This document shows positions 25,658 through 34,182 of a stretch of 64,000 nt of DNA, in pieces (within the stretch, counting starts at the first letter, position 1; every line of letters begins with the position of its first letter). The DNA lies in assembly GCA_965656185.1 (NCBI GenBank), contig CBFHJH010000009.1, forward strand, positions 44,442 through 108,441. The letters run 5' to 3'. A program made the translations under genes and the position numbers. This DNA comes from Croceimicrobium sp965656185. Its GTDB lineage: Bacteria; Bacteroidota; Bacteroidia; Flavobacteriales; Schleiferiaceae. The notes under the pieces are model-generated. The model searched no databases. It was not told where the DNA came from and was given only the letters and a program-made list of their open reading frames with translations.

Positions 25658-26466
25658 AGAGCTATTAATTTTAAATAAAGGTATGCCGCGGGCATAACTA
25701 GTAGGAGACTATCGATGCGGTCTAGGATTCCTCCGTGACCGGGCATAAAATTCCCACTGTCCTTTAAGCCGTGTTTTCGCTTTAATGCAGATTCAAAAAG
25801 ATCACCAAAGGTAGCAGATATAACAACTAATCCGGCAAGACCGATCCAATGCCAAGTTTGGATACTATCTAGAGCAAGAAAATGATCGAGCAGCCAAGCG
25901 GCTAAAGCGGTAAAAATAAAGCCGCCAAAAAAGCCTTCCCAAGTTTTTTTCGGAGATAGACGTGGGGCCAATTTGTGACGCCCGAGAAATCGCCCCACCA
26001 AATAGGCGAAGCTATCGTTGGCCCAAATCAATATGAAAATACCCATAAGGATCCATGCTTCGGATCCAAGCCAGGCCATTACCACCATGGAAGGAATAAT
26101 GTAGATCAGTCCAAAGGCGCTGTGTAAAAGATTATGGAGCTGGTCTTCCTCTTCGTTTTGACCATAAAGACTGCGAGAAAACTGCCAAACTATTAGGATC
26201 AGCGCCAGGGGTAAAAGAAGGGTTTTTCCGCTAGCACTAATGGGGGTGTCGCCAAAAACATAAAGGGCAAGGAGGAGTTGTGCTATGGAAAAAGCCACCT
26301 GAATTCCTGCATCTTTGGAGGGTCTAAAAAATTGCCATTCTAATAATGCGAAACTGCCTAATAAAGCAGCAAGCAATAGCTCCCCAGAAGGAATGACAAA
26401 GATCCCCAACAAGATAAGGGCGACGTAAACACTACCGCTTAGGGCTCTAATGATAAGGTTTCGCAT
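25654..26466 (-). CDS. cdsA: Phosphatidate cytidylyltransferase
   Basis: 270 residues, many membrane helices, and the C-terminal CDP-alcohol signature: KRKHGLKDSGNFMPGHGG followed by ILDRIDSLL. Makes CDP-diacylglycerol from phosphatidate and CTP, the precursor of phosphatidylserine and hence of Psd's substrate. It begins immediately after the LUD gene stop with no spacer. Confidence 0.96.
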   Translation of the reverse strand: MRNLIIRALSGSVYVALILLGIFVIPSGELLLAALLGSFALLEWQFFRPSKDAGIQVAFSIAQLLLALYVFGDTPISASGKTLLLPLALILIVWQFSRSLYGQNEEEDQLHNLLHSAFGLIYIIPSMVVMAWLGSEAWILMGIFILIWANDSFAYLVGRFLGRHKLAPRLSPKKTWEGFFGGFIFTALAAWLLDHFLALDSIQTWHWIGLAGLVVISATFGDLFESALKRKHGLKDSGNFMPGHGGILDRIDSLLLVMPAAYLYLKLIAL

Positions 26467-27108
26467 TTACAATTGATCTTCGAGGAGTAGCAAATAGATT
26501 TCCTTATTGCAGATCTTCGCTAGATCATTTTCCTCTATTTCTTCCACTTTCTTAGGACCCTTAATAGTAGTGATCTGCGAGGGGAGATTGTTTTGGTATT
26601 TTATGCGAATTCCGGCAAGAGCAGAGCGCAGGTTATCGGTTATTTGCGAAGTACGTCCTATCGTGATAAAGGTCTCCGGCAATTCGTCTAGCTTTTTTCC
26701 TTGTAACTGATTGGCACTGATCATGATGCCTCCATTAAAGGATACCAGGTATTCACAATCGGAACAAAAAGAATCAGAATTGGCCAAATTGTCGTTCACT
26801 TCTACTCCCGCTTTACGCAAGATCGATATCAAATTGGCATCGCGGCAATATACCTGGTGCAAGCCCGATTCTTCCATGATCATACGGATGTAGTTATAGG
26901 CCTCACTCTCGTCTTCACAATAAAGAAATTTACCCCCTGAGGAGGTAAACTTCTTTACAAATGATAAGTCTGTGGGTTCAGAATCGGCAGGAGCAAAGCT
27001 ATTAGCACTTTGTTCTGTGGGCGCTTCATTTTTATCTTCTTCAGGCTTACCACTGAGGATATCCATGAAACGACCGAAAAAGCCTTTTTTACTCTTTTGC
27101 TCTGCCAT
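26467..27108 (-). CDS. LUD domain protein (LutC/YkgG-like)
   Basis: 213 residues. An acidic, low-complexity N-terminal ~50 residues precede a LUD-type domain: FLYCEDESEAYNYIRMIMEE, DCEYLVSFNGGIMISANQ and LPETFITIGRTSQI. LUD domains occur in lactate-utilisation proteins, but no lutAB genes are here; this version recurs between ftsH and cdsA in Bacteroidota and its role is unknown. Confidence 0.8.
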   Translation of the reverse strand: MAEQKSKKGFFGRFMDILSGKPEEDKNEAPTEQSANSFAPADSEPTDLSFVKKFTSSGGKFLYCEDESEAYNYIRMIMEESGLHQVYCRDANLISILRKAGVEVNDNLANSDSFCSDCEYLVSFNGGIMISANQLQGKKLDELPETFITIGRTSQITDNLRSALAGIRIKYQNNLPSQITTIKGPKKVEEIEENDLAKICNKEIYLLLLEDQL

Positions 27109-27134
27109 ACGCTCTTAGCTATGGAGCTTCGGAC

Positions 27135-29363
27135 CTAGGCTTCGGCTTGATCTTCCTCTTTGGCCTTTGTTTCAGGCTGTTCAGAACTTAGCTCAGCTTC
27201 TGCCTTCTTAGTTTCGTCAGCTTTATCATTACTATGATTCTCGGCGTGCAATATCTCATCGCGTGAGGCCCACTGACGTTTACCGAAGATTTCCTCCAAA
27301 TTTTCCTTAAAAATAACTTCTTTTTCAAGGAGTAATTCGGCCAGAGCAACAAGTTTTTCCTTATGCTCTGTTAATATTTGTTTGGCCCTTTCGTATTGAG
27401 CCTCAATGATCTTGCTGATTTCCTCATCAATGATCTGGGCAGTTTTCTCACTATAAGGCTTGGTGAAGCCCATATCATTGCCATTTTGAGAATCGTAATA
27501 GGTGATATTTCCGAGCTTACTATTAAGGCCGTAAATGGTCACCATAGCACGCGCTTGTTTAGTAACTTTTTCTAGATCACTCAGAGCGCCGGTAGAGATC
27601 TTGTTGAAAATAATTTCCTCAGCTGCTCTACCACCTAGGGCGGCACACATCTCATCTAAGATCTGATCGGTGTTGGTTAGTTGCCTTTCTTCCGGTAAAT
27701 ACCAGGCGGCTCCCAAGGATCGTCCGCGTGGAATAATAGTAACCTTTACTAGAGGAGAAGCGTGTTCTAAAAGCCAACTCACTGTGGCGTGTCCTGCCTC
27801 ATGGTGAGCAATGGTTTTCTTCTCGTCGTGTGAGATGATCTTATTCTTTTTCTCCAATCCACCGATGATACGATCTACGGCATCTAAGAAGTCTTGTTGC
27901 TCAATCGCTTTCTTCTCCTTACGGGCGGCGATCAAGGCTGCTTCATTACAGACATTGGCGATATCGGCACCGCTAAAACCTGGCGTTTGGCGGGCTAGGA
28001 AATCGCTATCTACCGCTGCAGAAAGCTTAAGAGGGCTGACGTGTACTTTAAAGATTTCCTTGCGTTCGTGTAAGTCGGGGAGATCTACAAAGATTTGACG
28101 ATCGAAACGACCGGCTCGCATCAAGGCTTTGTCTAAGATGTCTGCGCGGTTAGTGGCAGCCAGCACAATTACGTGCTCGTTGGTAGCAAAGCCATCCATC
28201 TCGGTGAGCAGCTGATTGAGGGTATTCTCCCTTTCATCATTACCGCCCGAAATTGCATTTTTACCTCTTGCTCTACCAATGGCATCGATTTCATCGATAA
28301 AAATGATGCTCGGAGATTTCTCCTTTGCTTGTTTAAATAGGTCGCGTACCCTTGAGGCACCAACTCCCACGAACATTTCTACGAAATCGGACCCGGAAAG
28401 GGAGAAAAATGGAACTTTGGCCTCTCCGGCTACCGCCTTGGCGAGCAAAGTTTTACCTGTTCCAGGAGGGCCTACTAAAAGTGCACCCTTAGGAATCTTT
28501 CCTCCTAATGAAGTGTATCGATCCGGATCTTTTAAGAAAGAAACGATTTCCTGAACTTCTTCCTTCGCACCTTCGAGCCCAGCTACATTTTTAAAGGTAA
28601 TCTTAACATTGGTGTTCTGGTCGAAAAGCTGGGCTTTGGATTTACCAATATTGAAAATCTGGGCGCCCGGACCGCTGCCACCTCCACTCATACGTCGCAT
28701 NNNNNNNNNNNNNNNNNNNNNNNNNNNNNNNNNNNNNNNNNNNNNNNNNNNNNNNNNNNNNNNNNNNNNNNNNNNNNNNNNNNNNNNNNNNNNNNNNNTA
28801 ATGAAGATCCATATCCCGATCATAAGAATGAAAGGGAAAGTCCAAGCAATCACATCGCTCCAGTAATCTTTGCGTTCTTCATGACTGGCCACTATACGCT
28901 GATCTGAAAGATCGGGATGCTGTTCGTAAAAGTAATTTAGATTGTCTTTGTATGCCTCGTAAGGCATTTCAAAAACGTAGTGGGGACCAGAGTTAAAACC
29001 TCCGATCGGTTTATCTTGAAGATCTTTATAAGCTTCTGTGTTTTCAAATGCCTCCTCTTTGAGGTATATCTGAACTTGCTTTTCATTAATGATTCGCACT
29101 TCCTTAACATCACCTCGCTCTAGCATTTCGGTGAAATCTTGGAAATTGGTGCGAGTAAGGCTGTTGCCAAAACTTCCAATTACCTGGATGGCAATAAAGA
29201 TTAGGGCGATTGCCGCATAGATCCAATAAAAGTTAAAGCGTTTTTTAGGGTCTCCCGGGCCACCATTATTATTTCCACCCGGTTGTTTATTATTGGAGCC
29301 GCGAGAAAACTGCTCTTTCAGCTTTTTCAACTGCTCCTTATTATCCTTTTCGTTTTTTTCCAT
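27135..29363 (-). CDS. ftsH: ATP-dependent zinc metalloprotease FtsH
   Basis: Start chosen at ATG 29363, 20 bases after the rsfS stop; an in-frame ATG at 29399 would add 12 residues and overlap rsfS. Two N-terminal membrane helices enclose a periplasmic region, then the AAA+ domain (GPPGTGKTLLAKAV, IIFIDEIDAIGRARG) and the zinc protease motif HEAGH, with a ~60-residue acidic C-terminal tail (ADETKKAEAELSSEQPETKA). It degrades membrane proteins. The N run (28701-28798) falls between IWIFI and MRRMSGGG, which are almost contiguous in homologues. Confidence 0.95.
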   Translation of the reverse strand: MEKNEKDNKEQLKKLKEQFSRGSNNKQPGGNNNGGPGDPKKRFNFYWIYAAIALIFIAIQVIGSFGNSLTRTNFQDFTEMLERGDVKEVRIINEKQVQIYLKEEAFENTEAYKDLQDKPIGGFNSGPHYVFEMPYEAYKDNLNYFYEQHPDLSDQRIVASHEERKDYWSDVIAWTFPFILMIGIWIFIXXXXXXXXXXXXXXXXXXXXXXXXXXXXXXXXXMRRMSGGGSGPGAQIFNIGKSKAQLFDQNTNVKITFKNVAGLEGAKEEVQEIVSFLKDPDRYTSLGGKIPKGALLVGPPGTGKTLLAKAVAGEAKVPFFSLSGSDFVEMFVGVGASRVRDLFKQAKEKSPSIIFIDEIDAIGRARGKNAISGGNDERENTLNQLLTEMDGFATNEHVIVLAATNRADILDKALMRAGRFDRQIFVDLPDLHERKEIFKVHVSPLKLSAAVDSDFLARQTPGFSGADIANVCNEAALIAARKEKKAIEQQDFLDAVDRIIGGLEKKNKIISHDEKKTIAHHEAGHATVSWLLEHASPLVKVTIIPRGRSLGAAWYLPEERQLTNTDQILDEMCAALGGRAAEEIIFNKISTGALSDLEKVTKQARAMVTIYGLNSKLGNITYYDSQNGNDMGFTKPYSEKTAQIIDEEISKIIEAQYERAKQILTEHKEKLVALAELLLEKEVIFKENLEEIFGKRQWASRDEILHAENHSNDKADETKKAEAELSSEQPETKAKEEDQAEA
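28701..28798. other. Run of 98 N (assembly gap)
   Basis: 98 undetermined bases inside ftsH after the second membrane helix; frame kept. Confidence 0.99.
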
Positions 29364-29382
29364 TCTAGTTTTTCGTTCCGTC

Positions 29383-29748
29383 TTAATATTTCTCTTCAAT
29401 CACTGTTGTTTCCGCATCGCCCCATAAACTTTCTAAATCGTAAAATTCACGAGTTTGCGGTTGGAAGACATGTACCACGGTATCAACATAGTCCATCAAA
29501 ATCCATTCGGCATTATCACTTCCTTCAATGTGCCAGGGCTTTTCTTTTAATTGCTCCCGCACGCGTTTTTCAACCGAATCACTGATTGCTTTCACTTGGG
29601 TATTTGAACTTCCCTCGCAGATAACAAAGAAAGAGCAGATAGAGTTTTCAATATTTTGCATATCTAGGATGGTGATCTTCTTGGCTTTAAGATCTTCCAT
29701 TCCTTCGATGATCTCATTTACTAGATTCGGAAAGTTCCTTTGCGTCAT
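29383..29748 (-). CDS. rsfS: Ribosome silencing factor RsfS
   Basis: 121 residues from ATG 29748 (MTQRNFPNLVNEIIEGMED); an in-frame upstream ATG at 29781 is less family-like. Core: ITILDMQNIENSICSFFVIC, WHIEGSDNAEWILMDYVDTVVHVF and FYDLESLWGDA. It binds ribosomal protein L14 and blocks subunit joining when nutrients are short. Directly upstream of ftsH on the same strand. Confidence 0.95.
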   Translation of the reverse strand: MTQRNFPNLVNEIIEGMEDLKAKKITILDMQNIENSICSFFVICEGSSNTQVKAISDSVEKRVREQLKEKPWHIEGSDNAEWILMDYVDTVVHVFQPQTREFYDLESLWGDAETTVIEEKY

Positions 29749-29821
29749 TAATTCATTTAATTTGAGCACAAAATTAAGCAATGTCGCTTAGCTGCTCGGC
29801 ATTAGCAATATATAACCATTT

Positions 29822-30574
29822 ATGAATACTGAATTGGTGGGTCAAGAATTTCTCCACCTTGAAGAAACAGATAGCACCAACAGCGCACTCAAAGAAATGG
29901 TGGCTCGGCAAAAGGTCCCTGAAGGTTTCTGCCTATATACCGATTACCAAAGATCAGGCCGAGGACAATATGGCAAGCATTGGCAGTCGGAAAAGGGGCA
30001 AAATCTCTTAATGAGCCTGTATTTGCGTCCAAATTTCTTAGCTCCCGAACAAGCCTACCGCCTTACTATGTCAGTTTGTCTTGCCTTAGGCGATCTGGGC
30101 CAAGAGCTAGGACTGCAAGGTGTTTTTAAATGGCCGAATGATTGGTATTTAAAAGGAAAGAAGCTCGCCGGAATTTTAAGTGAAGCCAGTATTCAGAAGG
30201 GACAAATACAGAATTGTATCGTAGGTATTGGTCTCAACGTGAAGCAGCGTGATTTTAAAGATCTGCGAGCCGCATCTTTAGAAACAGCAGTTGGAACGGA
30301 TTTAGACCTCAGTCTAGTCTTTGAGAAAGTTTGTGAGCATTTAGACCATCGCTATCGCCAACTCCGATTAGGGCTTTGGGATAAGCAGCATCAAGAGTTT
30401 CAGCAACAATTAATGGGTTGGAATAAGGAACTGGAGTATAAGGTCGGCGAAGAGCTACGTCGTGGCACCGTCATAGGAGTGGAGCCTGGCGGGCAATTAC
30501 TAATTCAATTTCACGATGGGGGAATCGGTCGTTTCCAACATCGTGAAATTGAATACCTATTGCCTAAAGTTTAG
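29822..30574 (+). CDS. birA: Biotin--[acetyl-CoA-carboxylase] ligase
   Basis: 250 residues. LEETDSTNSALKEMV, GRGQYGKHWQSEKGQNLLMS (biotinyl-AMP loop) and FKWPNDWYLKGKKLAGILSE are the ligase core, followed by a C-terminal SH3-like domain. The DNA-binding domain of E. coli BirA is absent, so this is an enzyme only, not a repressor. Convergent with the SRPBCC gene, overlapping by 11 bases. Confidence 0.95.
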   Translation: MNTELVGQEFLHLEETDSTNSALKEMVARQKVPEGFCLYTDYQRSGRGQYGKHWQSEKGQNLLMSLYLRPNFLAPEQAYRLTMSVCLALGDLGQELGLQGVFKWPNDWYLKGKKLAGILSEASIQKGQIQNCIVGIGLNVKQRDFKDLRAASLETAVGTDLDLSLVFEKVCEHLDHRYRQLRLGLWDKQHQEFQQQLMGWNKELEYKVGEELRRGTVIGVEPGGQLLIQFHDGGIGRFQHREIEYLLPKV

Positions 30575-30950
30575 CGGTACTGGTCGCTAAATCCTCAATG
30601 AACTTAGTTAATGGACGTTCTACCATCATTTTCATCATGGGGTTGAAGTTGCCTTCAAAGAGATATTGAATCTCGGCCCCAGTTTCCGTTTCATTGAGCA
30701 CACAGCTCAATGTGAAATCTAATTTAGAGCTGGCTGCCTTAAATTTCAATAGTTCTGGTTCTTTGATTTCATCGATCAATAAACGCACATCGGGCATCCC
30801 TTTTAAACCAAACACAAAAGTGTTTTCGTCCGCTTCAAAGCGAATTACCGATTCGGGCATTACCATTTTCATGTTTTTAAGATCGGCCATTAGGGCAAAA
30901 AACTCGGCTGGCTTCTTGCTGATGGTAACTTTCTCGGAAGTAATATTCAT
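30564..30950 (-). CDS. SRPBCC (START-like) family protein
   Basis: 128 residues with the helix-grip layout: ITSEKVTISKKPAEFFALMADLKN at the N-terminus (here only the landmark), a beta-sheet core, and a long C-terminal helix. These proteins bind hydrophobic ligands, but the ligand is unknown. One base downstream of pyrE, so probably co-transcribed with it. Confidence 0.75.
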   Translation of the reverse strand: MNITSEKVTISKKPAEFFALMADLKNMKMVMPESVIRFEADENTFVFGLKGMPDVRLLIDEIKEPELLKFKAASSKLDFTLSCVLNETETGAEIQYLFEGNFNPMMKMMVERPLTKFIEDLATSTAKL

Positions 30951-30951
30951 T

Positions 30952-31596
30952 TTAATCTTTTTTCCAGGCGCCTGGATCTTCGCGCCAAGTGAGTAATGTT
31001 TTGTGGTCTTCTTCTTGGAGCTCCCCGTTTTTAAGGAGGCCCTCCAGAAGATGAGGATAGTCGCTTAAAGTATGCAAGGCCAAATTAGCCTTTTTAAAAT
31101 TTTCTTCTGCTACCGAAAATGCATAGGTAAATAGAGCCAACATACCCATTACCTCGGTTCCGTGTTCTCGGAGAACATTTACCACTTTTAAACTACTCCC
31201 CCCCGTAGAAATAAGGTCTTCGATAACTACCACCTTTGCATCAGTGGGTAGTTCACCTTCGATCTGATTTTGCCGACCGTGTTTTTTAGGTTCGGGGCGT
31301 ACGTACACAAAAGGAAGTTCCAAAGCATCAGCTACCAAAGCCCCAATGGCAATGGCCCCAGTGGCAACTCCCACCACGTATTCTGCTTCTGGGTAAAGTT
31401 GCTTTAATGTGCTGGCTAGTTTGTTTTTCAGGTAGTTGCGCATCGCCGGGTGACTTAGGGTGATGCGGTTGTCACAATAAATTGGAGATTTCCATCCACT
31501 TGCCCAGGTAAAAGGTGCCTGAGGTTGTAGTTTTATTGCCTTTATTTGCATGAGCTTTTCAGCCGTTTCATGCGCGGTTTGAGCGTCTAAAATCAT
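30952..31596 (-). CDS. pyrE: Orotate phosphoribosyltransferase
   Basis: 214 residues. FTWASGWKSPIYCDNR and the PRPP-binding motif VVVIEDLISTGGSSLKVV define the enzyme, which makes orotidine monophosphate in pyrimidine synthesis. The ATG is placed by alignment of the N-terminus to family members. Only seven bases separate it from the divergent NUDIX start codon. Confidence 0.96.
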   Translation of the reverse strand: MILDAQTAHETAEKLMQIKAIKLQPQAPFTWASGWKSPIYCDNRITLSHPAMRNYLKNKLASTLKQLYPEAEYVVGVATGAIAIGALVADALELPFVYVRPEPKKHGRQNQIEGELPTDAKVVVIEDLISTGGSSLKVVNVLREHGTEVMGMLALFTYAFSVAEENFKKANLALHTLSDYPHLLEGLLKNGELQEEDHKTLLTWREDPGAWKKD

Positions 31597-31600
31597 GGGT

Positions 31601-31608
31601 CAAATGTA
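31601..31608 (-). promoter_or_regulatory. -7 promoter box for pyrE, overlapping the NUDIX start codon
   Basis: Reading leftward, TACATTTG ends four bases before the pyrE ATG, implying a leaderless or nearly leaderless mRNA. The rightward NUDIX ATG (31604-31606) lies inside this box. Confidence 0.55.
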
Positions 31609-32302
31609 TAAAGTTTTCATCAAGGAATCCTTGTTAATTCTCTCCGATAAACCGGCCGAGGAGGGGNNNNNNNNNNNNNNNNNNNNNNNNNNNNNNNNNN
31701 NNNNNNNNNNNNNNNNNNNNNNNNNNNNNNNNNNNNNNNNNNNNNNNNNNNNNNNNNNNNNNNNNGTGAATTACCTTGGCGAAGCCCAATTGGATAATTT
31801 GATCAAATCCATGTTGGAAGGTGATCGCAGAGAGGTCTATCTCTACACCAAGAATCTGGGAGAAGTTTGGAGCAATTTCAAGGCAAGGTTTAAAATCATT
31901 GAAGCCGCGGGTGGAGCGGTAATCAACCCCAATGGCCAAATCTTAATGATCTACCGTCTTGGTAAATGGGATCTTCCCAAAGGTAAAATTGAATTTGGGG
32001 AACCCAAAGAAATGGCAGCCGTGCGTGAGGTAGAGGAGGAAACCGGAGTGCAAAAGCCCGAGATCGTGGGCGTCTTACCCACCACTTACCATGTTTATGA
32101 GTTAGAGGGGAAGCGTATCTTAAAACGTACCTACTGGTATACTATGGCAATAGCGGCCGATTTCGACTTTCTGGTGCCCCAATTGGAAGAATCTATTTTA
32201 GATGCTGTTTGGTGCGATCGCCGAGAGGTGGAGGAAAACCTTAAGAATACTTATGGCAATATTGCCTTGGTGCTAGACGCTTTGGTGAAAGGCGAATACT
32301 AG
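31604..32302 (+). CDS. NUDIX hydrolase, interrupted by an N run
   Basis: Start taken at ATG 31604 (MYKVFIKESLLILSD), the usual opening of this Flavobacteriia family; ATG 31595 would overlap the pyrE start. The NUDIX box is complete: G-x5-E-x7-REVEEETGV in GKIEFGEPKEMAAVREVEEE. The ~90-residue N-terminal extension is family-typical. Substrate is unknown. The N run (31667-31765) is in the extension. The stop overlaps coaD by four bases, tail to tail. Confidence 0.88.
   Translation: MYKVFIKESLLILSDKPAEEGXXXXXXXXXXXXXXXXXXXXXXXXXXXXXXXXXVNYLGEAQLDNLIKSMLEGDRREVYLYTKNLGEVWSNFKARFKIIEAAGGAVINPNGQILMIYRLGKWDLPKGKIEFGEPKEMAAVREVEEETGVQKPEIVGVLPTTYHVYELEGKRILKRTYWYTMAIAADFDFLVPQLEESILDAVWCDRREVEENLKNTYGNIALVLDALVKGEY
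31667..31765. other. Run of 99 N (assembly gap)
   Basis: 99 undetermined bases near the 5' end of the NUDIX gene; frame kept. Confidence 0.99.
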
Positions 32303-32754
32303 AGTTTTACCGCGCTGGGAACAAATTGACGGTAATCACCTTCATTGCGAATCACGTCTCTTACAATGCTGCTGCTGATGGAACTTAAACCGGATGCAGT
32401 TAGAAGGAAGATCGTTTCCAAGTCGCCTTTAAGTTTACGATTGGTCTGAGCAATGGCTTTTTCGAACTCGAAATCAGAAGGGTTGCGCAAGCCTCTTAAG
32501 ATGAATTGTGCCCCCACTTTATTACAATACTCTACCGTTAAACCGCTGTAATGATCTACTTCGATCTTATTTTCTTGGGCAAAGGTATTGCGAAGCCACT
32601 CGGTTCTTTGCTCTAAACTAAACATGTACTTTTTGTTGGCATTTGTGCCAACCGCCACGATGATCTTATCGAAAAGGGGTAAGGCCCGACTAACAATATC
32701 TTGGTGCCCTAAAGTGATCGGATCGAAGGACCCCGGAAAAACCGCAATTCTCAT
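32299..32754 (-). CDS. coaD: Pantetheine-phosphate adenylyltransferase
   Basis: 151 residues. FPGSFDPITLGHQDIVSRA (T/HxGH motif), LRGLRNPSDFEFE and SSSIVRDVIRNEGD are CoaD hallmarks. Fourth step of coenzyme A synthesis. One base after ddl. Confidence 0.97.
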   Translation of the reverse strand: MRIAVFPGSFDPITLGHQDIVSRALPLFDKIIVAVGTNANKKYMFSLEQRTEWLRNTFAQENKIEVDHYSGLTVEYCNKVGAQFILRGLRNPSDFEFEKAIAQTNRKLKGDLETIFLLTASGLSSISSSIVRDVIRNEGDYRQFVPSAVKL

Positions 32755-32755
32755 C

Positions 32756-33733
32756 TTACGAAGGTAGGACTTTTTCCAAGTTGGCCTTAAATAGGTCTGC
32801 TAAGCTCAGTCCGATATACTTAGCCTGCCGCGGTAAAATACTTTGTTCGCTTAGCCCCGGCACCGTATTAACTTCGATCAAGACCGGCTCGCCTCCCGTA
32901 TCTAAGATATAATCTACCCTGGCTACACCTTTCAGTTCTAGAAGTCGGTAGGCCCTTTCACTTAAGCGCATTACTTTTTGATAAGTATCGGGGTCGATCT
33001 CGGCTGGGGTAATTTCTTCGGATAGACCAGAGTACTTCGACTCATAATCGAAGAAGTCATTTTTGGGTTTGATGTGGGTTACCGCCAATGCTTCGGCCGA
33101 ACCATTATGGTCGCTTACGCCGCAAGCCAATTCCAAGCCACTAATCATGCCTTCGATCAAAACTTTTGGGTCTATCTCCTCGGCTTTAGCAATAGCGTCT
33201 TCGAGCTCTTCAGCTCTACTTACTTTACTTACACCAATCGATGAACCACTGCGGCAGGGCTTCACAAAACATGGAAGTCCCAAGCGTTCAATGATCTCTT
33301 GGCTCTTGAGGTCCTGCTCGAAATGTAAGAATACCGAACGTGGAACTTTAAAACCATAATGGGCCAAAAGGATATTGCACTCTGCTTTATTAAAACTTAA
33401 GGCGCTGGCAAATTGACCTGAGCTCGTGTAAGGAATTTGCAGCATATCAAAATAGCCCGCTAGGGGACCGTCTTCTCCGGGATGACCGTGAATGGCATTA
33501 AATATCGCATCGAACCGCACCTTGCGTTCGCCAAGCTGAAAACTAAAATCGTCCATGGCAATCGGATAGCGTTGGCCTGCCTCGTCTATAGCTTCCCACT
33601 TTTCTGCAGTAAGCTCTAAACGATAAAGTTCGAAACCGCTATTTAGGAGATTTTGGTAAACTACATTTCCTGAACCGATGGATACTTCATACTCGGCCGA
33701 GTAACCACCCATAACAATGCCTATGGTTTTCAT
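32756..33733 (-). CDS. ddl: D-alanine--D-alanine ligase
   Basis: 325 residues, ATP-grasp enzyme making D-Ala-D-Ala for peptidoglycan. MGGYSAEYEVSIGSG, GHPGEDGPLAGYFD, FVKPCRSGSSIGVSK and IEVNTVPGLSEQS are all present. Overlaps the upstream small secreted protein by four bases and abuts coaD, so the three are one operon. Confidence 0.96.
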   Translation of the reverse strand: MKTIGIVMGGYSAEYEVSIGSGNVVYQNLLNSGFELYRLELTAEKWEAIDEAGQRYPIAMDDFSFQLGERKVRFDAIFNAIHGHPGEDGPLAGYFDMLQIPYTSSGQFASALSFNKAECNILLAHYGFKVPRSVFLHFEQDLKSQEIIERLGLPCFVKPCRSGSSIGVSKVSRAEELEDAIAKAEEIDPKVLIEGMISGLELACGVSDHNGSAEALAVTHIKPKNDFFDYESKYSGLSEEITPAEIDPDTYQKVMRLSERAYRLLELKGVARVDYILDTGGEPVLIEVNTVPGLSEQSILPRQAKYIGLSLADLFKANLEKVLPS

Positions 33734-34170
33734 TTGCTCAATTTAATAATGCGCTCTTGTAATTCTGGAATCGCTTCAATGCTTAAGACAAGGTGCTCAT
33801 AAAAATCGATATCCCAACCAACTTTTGCTAATTCCCCGTTCAATTTTAGCTTCATGCCTTCCCGTAGGAATCGGCGGTAAGACATGGTCTTTTCAAAGGC
33901 GGCAATTTCTTCTTTTGAGTATAGTTCTTTAACAGAGTCGTAAGGTTGATGCTTGGTCTTTTCCAAGATTTCGAGGAAGACATTTTCATCTAAGCCTTCT
34001 GCTTGGCGCATACTATCGGCTTTGGTTTTTAACTCCATGCGATAGAGCATCATACTTTGGCCGATCTGTAGGTAGTTCTTCAAATCTTCATCACTGTAAG
34101 CATCATTGCTTTGGCCGTTTAAGCCGATGCTATAGCAAATGATGCTAATAAGGAGCAAGAGTCTTTTCAT
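33730..34170 (-). CDS. Small secreted hypothetical protein
   Basis: 146 residues: signal peptide (LLLLISIICYSIGLNGQ) then an all-alpha, charged region (EDLKNYLQIGQSMMLYRMEL, FLREGMKLKLNGELAKVGW). It resembles DUF4168-like helical exported proteins only loosely. Four-base overlap with ddl (ATGA). Function unknown. Confidence 0.65.
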   Translation of the reverse strand: MKRLLLLISIICYSIGLNGQSNDAYSDEDLKNYLQIGQSMMLYRMELKTKADSMRQAEGLDENVFLEILEKTKHQPYDSVKELYSKEEIAAFEKTMSYRRFLREGMKLKLNGELAKVGWDIDFYEHLVLSIEAIPELQERIIKLSK

Positions 34171-34182
34171 AATGGTGCAAAT

